Assembly: GCA_013202935.1 (NCBI GenBank)
Contig: JABMRG010000098.1
Coordinates: 1 to 8,991, forward strand
Direction: 5' to 3'
DNA: 8,991 nucleotides
Origin: Candidatus Omnitrophota bacterium
Lineage (GTDB): Bacteria; Omnitrophota; Gorgyraeia; JABMRG01
Shown here piece after piece: positions 1 through 6,148 of this stretch. A program made the position numbers and the translations under genes. Position 1 is the stretch's first letter; each line of letters opens with the position of its first letter. The notes beneath the pieces were generated by a model. The model saw nothing but the letters and a program-made list of their open reading frames with translations, was not told where the DNA came from and did no database searches.

Positions 1-4
1 ACAG

Positions 5-59
5 GCAAAAACAACTCGCCCTTCGGTCTTCGACCGATGGGCTCAGACATAGTTTTTGC
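5..59. repeat. Nested inverted repeat with strong GC-rich hairpin
   Basis: The outer arms GCAAAAAC (5-12) and GTTTTTGC (52-59) are perfect inverted copies. Inside them, 18-28 pairs with 32-42 in 10 of 11 positions around a TTC loop (one T-T mismatch at 22/38). A second short hairpin, CGCGC-TAAG-GCGCG, follows at 62-75. Read on the minus strand, the GC-rich stem is followed after about 6 nt by five Ts (complement of 7-11). It could therefore act as a weak intrinsic terminator for the operon that ends at 327, although the spacing is longer than in textbook terminators. It could equally be part of a dispersed repeat family; a single window cannot decide. No convincing coding frame covers it. Confidence 0.5.
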
Positions 60-91
60 TTCGCGCTAAGGCGCGCTCATTGGCACTGTTT

Positions 92-111
92 TAAAAAATG
101 CTAAAAAATGC
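92..111. repeat. Two tandem 10-bp direct repeats
   Basis: TAAAAAATGC occurs twice back to back (92-101 and 102-111) and is followed by a partial third start, TATGGC. It lies between the hairpins at 5-75 and the large palindrome at 162-325. It may mark slippage in an A-rich stretch, or an edge of one of the neighbouring repeat elements. Functional meaning is unknown. Confidence 0.5.
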
Positions 112-161
112 TATGGCTGCTTTTATGTCACTACCACTGCAAACAATGAGCTGTTATTGCA

Positions 162-325
162 ATACGAAATGTGGCTGGCAATTTGGAGCAGGACCTTGTT
201 GGTGCGAGCGGCCATGGTTCGCCCGTGCCAAGTTCTTGGCGAGAGCGAGCAGCAACACGGAGTGAGGAAAACCACGGTGGGGTTTTCCGAACGTTCCTGC
301 GGAAATTGTCAGCTACATTTTGCAT
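162..325. repeat. 164-bp multi-branched palindromic element
   Basis: Almost the whole stretch can pair with itself. The outer stem 162-184/303-325 has 19 Watson-Crick pairs, 3 G-T pairs and one A-C mismatch. A small internal loop follows, then 188-193/295-300 (6 perfect pairs) and 194-205/249-260 (10 of 12). Arm one runs through 219-224/243-248 to a GCCAAG-TT-CTTGGC tip at 227-240. Arm two is a perfect GGAAAACC/GGTTTTCC hairpin (266-273/281-288). The element is visibly more GC-rich than the genes beside it and ends 1 nt from the deacetylase stop codon (327-329). Overlapping open frames on both strands here are a by-product of the palindrome. It resembles a non-autonomous mobile or repetitive element (MITE- or REP-like), or a structured RNA; the family is not identified. 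Confidence 0.65.
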
Positions 326-326
326 A

Positions 327-1109
327 TCAATCTTCATCTCTTATTTCTTTGAGCCAGGTGTAGAAGCCGCTGGACTCGATCCAGAATACGAAAAGGTTAT
401 CAGAGGTTCGTGATATACGCACGCGCTTGAGCGCGAATATGTCATCATCCGGATAGTCCTTGCCAGGGTTTGTGGCGCATGCGCCGGTATACCCTGCATC
501 TATAACCATCTGCCTTATTTTTTCATTAAACCCGCCTGAGCAATAAGCGATAAAGGAAGCCTCTTGCGGCAGTTTAGATCTAATAATTTCACGGGAACCG
601 TATATCTCCTTGCGCAATTTTGTTTTATCCTTTATATCCGGCAGATAACATTCTGAGAGTGTATGGCTTCCCACCCCTACACCATAAGATACCATCTCCT
701 CAAGCTCCTGCCAATCCATATAACCTTCTCTTCCTACCTTATTTGCTGCAACAAAAACCGCAGCAGGTATATTATACTTCTTGAGAGCAGGGAAGGCTTC
801 TGTATAATTATCCTTATAACCATCATCAAACGTTACAACTATCGTCTTATGGGGCAGCGATTTTTTAGACTTGATCAACTCTGCTAACTCATCTAATGAT
901 ACTATATTATACCTATGCTCTCTTAGGAACTTCATCTGTTTTTCAAAACTCTCAGGGGAAACACTCAACTTCGATTGCTCAGAGTATTCGTCGATATGAT
1001 GGTACATCAGTACGGGGACTACGTATATAGACTTTAAGAAGGCATAGGACCCCCCGATTAAAAACAATATTACTATGCCTATAAAAAATAGACGGTTAAT
1101 CTTTCTCAT
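327..1109 (-). CDS. Membrane-anchored polysaccharide deacetylase (CE4/NodB family)
   Basis: This 260-residue protein has one N-terminal membrane segment (about residues 7-25, preceded by MRKINR). A NodB-type domain follows, so the catalytic part most likely faces the periplasm as a signal-anchored enzyme. CE4 enzymes remove N-acetyl groups from GlcNAc-containing glycans using a metal held by Asp-His-His. Seen here are MYHHID (35-40), TFDDGY (93-98, with the catalytic Asp pair D95/D96), SHT (148-150, metal ligand H149), AYCSGG (188-193) and a late LKRVRISR stretch (227-234). Two departures stand out: the second metal His of HxxxH is Glu (E153), and the usual AYPxG motif reads AYCSG. Activity may therefore be altered or lost. 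It starts 1 nt after the upstream glycosyltransferase stop; an AGGAAG lies 15 nt upstream, farther than usual, so translation is probably coupled. The context suggests trimming of an LPS-core or related surface sugar; the substrate is inferred. Confidence 0.85.
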   Translation of the reverse strand: MRKINRLFFIGIVILFLIGGSYAFLKSIYVVPVLMYHHIDEYSEQSKLSVSPESFEKQMKFLREHRYNIVSLDELAELIKSKKSLPHKTIVVTFDDGYKDNYTEAFPALKKYNIPAAVFVAANKVGREGYMDWQELEEMVSYGVGVGSHTLSECYLPDIKDKTKLRKEIYGSREIIRSKLPQEASFIAYCSGGFNEKIRQMVIDAGYTGACATNPGKDYPDDDIFALKRVRISRTSDNLFVFWIESSGFYTWLKEIRDED

Positions 1110-1110
1110 G

Positions 1111-2217
1111 TTATTTAGTAACCACTTCCTTATATACCTCTAAGATCTTATCGCACATAAGATCCAGTGTAAATTTGCTATGAACTATTGACTTTGATAG
1201 GCGGCCCATATCCTTGGCCATGGAATCATCCAATAAGATCTTTGATATAGCTTCTGCTAAGGCATCTTCGTCCTTAGGCTGCACCAATAATCCATTCTTG
1301 CCATGATCTATAAGCGTATATATCCCGCCCACATCAGAGGCTACCACAGGAATCCCCATTACCATTGCCTCAATGATTGAAAGCCCGAGGCCTTCCTTTA
1401 TAGAGGGGAGGCAAAATACATCTATTACCGAAAGCGGTATAGATGTATCCTCAACCGCTTTATGGAATATAACCTTATCACTTATATTAAGAGCCTTTGC
1501 CAGTCTTTTCAGGTTTTTAACATAGCGCGGCTTACCATCTCCTACCAGGAGAAGTTGAAGGTCAGAAAATTTCAGCAAAAGCCTGGCAAACGCGCCTAAT
1601 AGATATTCGATGCCCTTTATATCCGAGAGCCGGGATATTATGCCTATTGTCTTTACTTCCTTTAGGCCATACTCTTTCTTGATAATAACCTTATCATCGT
1701 CAGAATAGTTCTTAGCAAACCTCTTAAGGTCTATACCATTATAGACTAGTTTCACCCTCTCTTTGGGAACTCTCATATCCTTTACAACATGGTGCCTAAC
1801 AGCATCGCTTATCGCTATTACGCGCTCACCCCAGCATTTGAAAAGTCGCCTCGAAAGCCTCCTCTTAAAAAATCCGTGGCATGTGCTTACAAAGTGCGCC
1901 TTCTTGCTGCTATATAAGATGCTCGCTATTACCTGCGTTACTCTTGTATGCGCATGTACTATATCTATATTCTCGTTGTCTATAATACGCGAGAGTTTAA
2001 AGCAGTTGATAAGTGTATGAGGGCCTATATCCGCACTCGTGTTTAGGCCAAGCTCAATATGCCTTATGCCATCTTTCTCGAGCCTCGCTACCAGGCTGCC
2101 TCCGCTTGAGGCAACTATAACCTTCTCTCCCCTGTCCTTAAGGACCTTCGCAAGCGAAGTAACATATATCCCTATACCACCTAAATTAAGCCGTGTAGTC
2201 AATAATAGTATATTCAT
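1111..2217 (-). CDS. GT4-family glycosyltransferase
   Basis: The protein is a retaining GT-B glycosyltransferase of family GT4, presumably adding a sugar to the LPS core from a nucleotide-sugar donor at the cytoplasmic membrane surface. With the start used here it has 368 residues, normal for the family. Visible marks are an N-terminal acceptor fold with LNLGGIG (10-16), HAHTR (88-92), a donor-site R196 and K201 (SRLSDIKG), and the E-x7-E motif with E275 and E283, followed by GIPVVASDVGG. A longer frame reaches 2292, but its extra 25 residues are hydrophilic, overlap the preceding gene and lack family similarity. The ATG at 2215-2217 starts exactly at the conserved MNILLL strand and overlaps the previous stop as ATGA (2214-2217), pointing to translational coupling; no strong Shine-Dalgarno is seen. 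It looks like a divergent paralogue of the GT4 half of its upstream neighbour. Donor and acceptor cannot be read from sequence. Confidence 0.9.
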   Translation of the reverse strand: MNILLLTTRLNLGGIGIYVTSLAKVLKDRGEKVIVASSGGSLVARLEKDGIRHIELGLNTSADIGPHTLINCFKLSRIIDNENIDIVHAHTRVTQVIASILYSSKKAHFVSTCHGFFKRRLSRRLFKCWGERVIAISDAVRHHVVKDMRVPKERVKLVYNGIDLKRFAKNYSDDDKVIIKKEYGLKEVKTIGIISRLSDIKGIEYLLGAFARLLLKFSDLQLLLVGDGKPRYVKNLKRLAKALNISDKVIFHKAVEDTSIPLSVIDVFCLPSIKEGLGLSIIEAMVMGIPVVASDVGGIYTLIDHGKNGLLVQPKDEDALAEAISKILLDDSMAKDMGRLSKSIVHSKFTLDLMCDKILEVYKEVVTK

Positions 2218-4304
2218 TTTTTTAACAGTTCCACAACCGCTGTCTTTACCTCTTCCGGCGTTATCTTCTCCATGCATTTTTTGGTTGAGCATCTCGACTT
2301 ATAACAGGGAGCGCATTTTAATCTTTTGTATATTATTCGGCACATTTGACAAGCTTCTATATGCCGCTTTGGATCTGTTGGGCCAAAGAGCGTAACAAAC
2401 GGAACCCCTAAGAGCGCTGCCAGGTGCAGAGGCGCTGAATCAGAAGTGACAAAGAGGTTACATCTTTTAATAATAGCTGCCAGTTGGATTATATTAGTCT
2501 TTCCTGTAAGATCAAGTGGCTTGCTTCGTGAAAGCATCTGAAGCCTTTTGGCTGTTGGCCTATCCTCTTTAGTGCCGGTTATTAATACTCTGATTCTTTT
2601 CTGGGCAAGCAGGTCACATAGTTTGGCTGCTTTCTCAATAGGCCAGGCCTTTGTCTCCCATCTCTGGCTTGCACTGCAATTTATTCCTACCAGTATCTGA
2701 TTCTTGGCCACCCAACCCTCTGTAAGCAGGCTCTCTGCATAAACCCTTTCTTGATCTGATATAGCCAGTGGCAACGCCTTGGGTATAGATTCTATGCCTA
2801 AAGGTTTAAGCAGCCTAAATTGATGCTTGAGAGGCGGCATTTTTTCGCGTGCACCATCTATTCTTTCGTTAAGAAAGAAATCGAGCTTTCTGCTCCTGTA
2901 TCCTATCCTGCGCGGGGCAAGAGATAGAAACGAGAGAAGATGGCTCTTCTTATTATTCTGTAGGTCCAAAGAAACATTAAAAGATGACCTTTTTAACTCA
3001 GAGGAGATCTCCAGAATCTCCTTAATTCCATCGAGGCCTTCCCTATTCTGGAATATCATAAATTCATCTACATAACCGTATCGGCTCAAAAGCTCTCTTC
3101 CGGCACTGCTTGTAAGAAGTGTCACCTCTGCCTTTGGGAACTTATCTCTTAGCGCCTTTAATGCCGGTAAAGAAAGTATTATGTCACCAAGCGCACTCCA
3201 TTTGATAATAAGCACCCTAAAGAGGCTAAGTGCTTCATTATATACTTTAAGAGTCTTCTTATACATCTGCTCAAGGCTAAAATTCTTTTCGACATTTCTT
3301 CTTCCGTTTTGAATAAGCCTATTTCGCAGATTTCTGTCTTTAAGAACCCTTATTATTGAATCTGAAAGAGCATTCCAGTCTTTCGGTGGGACCAATATAC
3401 CGCTGTCTCCGTCTTTTATGATATCGATTATGCCGCCTATTCTACTGGCAATTACAGGTACGCCTGTTGCCTGTGCTTCTATGATCGACCTGCCAAATGT
3501 CTCCTCCCCGACAGAAGGCATAACTACCAGGTCAAGTTTTGTAATTCTTTTAGGTATATCATCGCATCTGCCCTGAAAACTAATATACCTTGAAAGCGAT
3601 AAGCGCCTTACCAGTACCTCAAGTTCTTGTCTGTATTTCGGCTTTGAAGCTGGTGCATCACCTATTATAAAAGCCTTTACATTGGGCATAAGCCTTACAA
3701 CCTTGGACATAGCCCGTATAAAATATACATGGCCTTTGATAGGCGTGATACGGCCTATTACGCCTATCGCAAACTCTTTCTTATTATCCTTCTGCTGCTT
3801 GGATTCAAATGGAAATTTTTCAAGATCAACGCCTCTTGGCACCAATCTTATCCGTTGCCGCGGTACTTTAAAATTCTTTATCATATGGCGCGCAACTACG
3901 TTGCCTGAAACAATAACAAATTTTCCCCACCCCATAACCCTGCTAAAGATATGAGCTGAATAATGGCCATGACATGTTGTTATAAATGGCACCCTTGATG
4001 CCTTTGCTGCAAAAAAAGAAGAGATCGCGGGAACCCTGCTCCTTGCATGGACTATATCAATATCCTCTTCTTTTATGATATCGCTTATCTTCCTCACCAT
4101 GCTGATTATTGTTATGGGATTCTTCTCATGAACAGGTAGTTTGTGGTGGATAGCTCCGGAAGCTGTAAGCTCTTTTACCAGTCTGCCGCCATTAGAGATT
4201 ACAATTGCCTTATGTCCGTGCCTTGTAAGTTCCTTTGCCAAATCCAGAGTGCCGGTCTCAACTCCGCCAGTATTCAGCTCTGGGACTACTTGTAGTATAT
4301 TCAT
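2214..4304 (-). CDS. GT4 glycosyltransferase - GT9 heptosyltransferase fusion
   Basis: This 696-residue protein consists of two complete glycosyltransferases in one frame. Residues 1 to about 358 are GT4: LNTGGVE (10-16), HARSR (86-90), R185/K190 in GRITPIKG, and EETFGRSIIEA with E268 and E276, followed by GVPVIASRIGG. Residues about 362-696 are GT9 (ADP-heptose:LPS heptosyltransferase type): the N-terminal RVLIIKWSALGDIILSLPAL (363-382), NCSASQRWETKAWP (542-555), TSDSAPLHLAALLGVP (620-635) and FGPTDP (640-645). A cysteine cluster, C652, C655, C664, C667, C672 and C677, follows, as in a subset of GT9 proteins. The linker is only a few residues, and no Met is found at the expected heptosyltransferase start (LFRVLII), so this is a true fusion and not two overlapping genes. 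A GTG at V364 is possible in principle but lacks a ribosome site. The start ATG overlaps the upstream stop as ATGA (4301-4304). Likely job: two successive core-sugar additions on Kdo-lipid A. GT9 need not mean heptose in every lineage. Confidence 0.9.
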   Translation of the reverse strand: MNILQVVPELNTGGVETGTLDLAKELTRHGHKAIVISNGGRLVKELTASGAIHHKLPVHEKNPITIISMVRKISDIIKEEDIDIVHARSRVPAISSFFAAKASRVPFITTCHGHYSAHIFSRVMGWGKFVIVSGNVVARHMIKNFKVPRQRIRLVPRGVDLEKFPFESKQQKDNKKEFAIGVIGRITPIKGHVYFIRAMSKVVRLMPNVKAFIIGDAPASKPKYRQELEVLVRRLSLSRYISFQGRCDDIPKRITKLDLVVMPSVGEETFGRSIIEAQATGVPVIASRIGGIIDIIKDGDSGILVPPKDWNALSDSIIRVLKDRNLRNRLIQNGRRNVEKNFSLEQMYKKTLKVYNEALSLFRVLIIKWSALGDIILSLPALKALRDKFPKAEVTLLTSSAGRELLSRYGYVDEFMIFQNREGLDGIKEILEISSELKRSSFNVSLDLQNNKKSHLLSFLSLAPRRIGYRSRKLDFFLNERIDGAREKMPPLKHQFRLLKPLGIESIPKALPLAISDQERVYAESLLTEGWVAKNQILVGINCSASQRWETKAWPIEKAAKLCDLLAQKRIRVLITGTKEDRPTAKRLQMLSRSKPLDLTGKTNIIQLAAIIKRCNLFVTSDSAPLHLAALLGVPFVTLFGPTDPKRHIEACQMCRIIYKRLKCAPCYKSRCSTKKCMEKITPEEVKTAVVELLKK

Positions 4305-6148
4305 AACAGCTTATCTAGTGCCTCTTTTACCTTTACCGCATCGTTTAACACGGGTTGTTGAAGATTATTTTCAAAAACATCTGAAATGGTAGAATATATA
4401 TTCTCTACACCTGCTATCTTTATATAACCTTTCTGACTTAAGTGCTGCAGGAAGAGATTATGCCTTTTATCTATATTTCCTCCTTGAGTAAAAACTACTG
4501 CATAAGAACCGGATGAGGCTGCCTCTGATACCATAGATATGCTCTCCTCTGAAACCAGGATAATATCAGACAAGCCGCTAATGCCCTCAACAGCTCCTTC
4601 CATATTACTTTCATTGGCAACAACAAGGAGCCTGCATCTTGGCTCATTCCTTAATCTCCTCTTTATAAGGTCCTCTACGCTATTCGGTGTACGCCTCGAT
4701 GTACTCAATAGTATTTGCGCGTTCTGCTCATTAGCTGATCTTATGATATTATCTAAGAGAGATGATATTGCTTCATCATCCATACTAAAATTCTTAGTAG
4801 AGCCACCTATAAGCAGGCCGATAACCTTTTCATTTAAAGGGCCTATTCTCTCTATTAATTTTTTCTTATAGAACTCCTTCCTTGCCTTATCTACCATATT
4901 TAAGGCACCATCGGTCATAGCAACATTATCTAAGCGGGGCGGATTATCATGGTATGGTATTATTGCAAGGTCAAACTTCTTCAGGCTCACTAATGACGGC
5001 TTCATGATAACGATAGACTTTGCGTTATTCTCTTTTGCTAGAAGCAGATTTAAGGCAGCTGTTGATGCTCCACATGATATTATTATATCTGCATAAGTCT
5101 TCATAAGCTCTATACGAGAATCTTTGTTTAATATCTTCACTCGAATATCTTCGGCATGATAGCCTTTTTGCTGCCAGATATCTTTCAATATCTTGACAAC
5201 TGCTTGGGACTGTCTTAGGTGGCCTGTCCGCATATCATCTAGAATCATAATCTTTCTTGTTGGGGTAGATTTCCAGCGTCTGTGCTGCCAAAGCCACTGA
5301 TCAGGATGCTGGGATATTACCCTTTCTAATACAGCTGTATACTGCTTAAATCCTTCTTCTGCCTTTATATTATTATCCCCTTCAACAGGAAATTTAATAG
5401 GGTCAAAGCACTTGAACCTGATACGAGGGCCTTTTTGCCTTATGGCGAATCCTGGGATTACAGCTGCGCCTGTTTTAATCGCCATCTCCATAACGCCACG
5501 GTGCCATGACGCACGCCTTTTGAAGAGATCGACAAATATGCCTTCTTTTCCTGCGTCCTGGTCAACAAGCATACCCACTATGCCATTAGACCTTAATGCT
5601 CTTAATGCTTCTTTAATAGCAGGGCCTTTCAATAAAATCTTACAACCCCCTGATTCTCTATATTTGTTTAAAAGTTCGTTTAAAAGATAGGGTTTCTGCT
5701 CACGTGCAATACCTTTATAAGCAAATCCTATGGATGGTAATGCTACATGTGAGACTTCCCATGTACCAAAATGTGCTGTAAGGAATATAAATCCTTTTCC
5801 TTTTTTAAGCGCCTCTTCTGCAATATGGAAATTCTCAAATTGTATATACTTCTTAATATATCTGTCATCAATTTTAGGAAGGAGCAATACTTCCATCACT
5901 CCCTGCCCTATATTTGCATATGTTCTTCTTAGTATCCTCTTAAGCTCTCTCGGAGTATACTGCCTGCCTAAGGCAGCTTTTAGATTCGCGTATGCTATCC
6001 TGTACCTTTTCTGATTCAGCAGGCCTGATATCTCACCTATGCGCCTTGCAATAAAAAATGCAAGCCCAACAGGTATAATTCTAAATATTGAGCCGACTAT
6101 CTTAACCAGAAATACAAGAAGATAGTCTCCCAAAAAAATCTTCTTCAT
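4301..6148 (-). CDS. LpxL-type lipid A acyltransferase fused to ELM1-family (DUF1022) domain
   Basis: This 615-residue protein has two domains. Residues 1 to about 295 match the LpxL/LpxM (HtrB/MsbB) lysophospholipid acyltransferase family, which adds secondary acyl chains to Kdo2-lipid A. It has a hydrophobic N-terminus (about 9-33), the HX4E catalytic motif H126-F-G-T-W-E131, VDQDAG (195-200) and the C-terminal hallmark HPDQWLWQHRRWK (281-293). Residues about 298-615 resemble the ELM1/DUF1022 family, a GT-B-like fold related to glycosyltransferases: DDMRTGHLRQS (304-314), IGGSTKNF (447-454), STSRRTP (482-488) and VSEESISMVSEAASSG (532-547). Bacterial ELM1 proteins often sit near LPS genes, but their reaction is not established to my knowledge. 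The start lies inside lpxK (47-bp overlap), supported by AAGGA 6 nt upstream and by the family-like N-terminus. The fusion suggests acylation and a sugar-transfer or substrate-handling step on the same lipid A intermediate. Confidence 0.87.
   Translation of the reverse strand: MKKIFLGDYLLVFLVKIVGSIFRIIPVGLAFFIARRIGEISGLLNQKRYRIAYANLKAALGRQYTPRELKRILRRTYANIGQGVMEVLLLPKIDDRYIKKYIQFENFHIAEEALKKGKGFIFLTAHFGTWEVSHVALPSIGFAYKGIAREQKPYLLNELLNKYRESGGCKILLKGPAIKEALRALRSNGIVGMLVDQDAGKEGIFVDLFKRRASWHRGVMEMAIKTGAAVIPGFAIRQKGPRIRFKCFDPIKFPVEGDNNIKAEEGFKQYTAVLERVISQHPDQWLWQHRRWKSTPTRKIMILDDMRTGHLRQSQAVVKILKDIWQQKGYHAEDIRVKILNKDSRIELMKTYADIIISCGASTAALNLLLAKENNAKSIVIMKPSLVSLKKFDLAIIPYHDNPPRLDNVAMTDGALNMVDKARKEFYKKKLIERIGPLNEKVIGLLIGGSTKNFSMDDEAISSLLDNIIRSANEQNAQILLSTSRRTPNSVEDLIKRRLRNEPRCRLLVVANESNMEGAVEGISGLSDIILVSEESISMVSEAASSGSYAVVFTQGGNIDKRHNLFLQHLSQKGYIKIAGVENIYSTISDVFENNLQQPVLNDAVKVKEALDKLL

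Noticed and set aside
266..288. GGAAAACC/GGTTTTCC hairpin as the operon's intrinsic terminator
   Set aside because: On the minus strand the stem is followed by TCACTCC, with no T-tract; it is better seen as one arm of the larger palindrome.
131..337. 68-codon minus-strand frame after the deacetylase as a small gene
   Set aside because: It spans the palindromic element, starts inside the deacetylase 3' end in another frame, and has no recognisable domain; its openness is explained by the repeat.
2218..2292. 25-residue N-terminal extension of the second GT4 glycosyltransferase
   Set aside because: It overlaps the end of the GT9 coding region, is not like any GT4 N-terminus, and the ATGA start at 2217 begins exactly at the conserved first strand.
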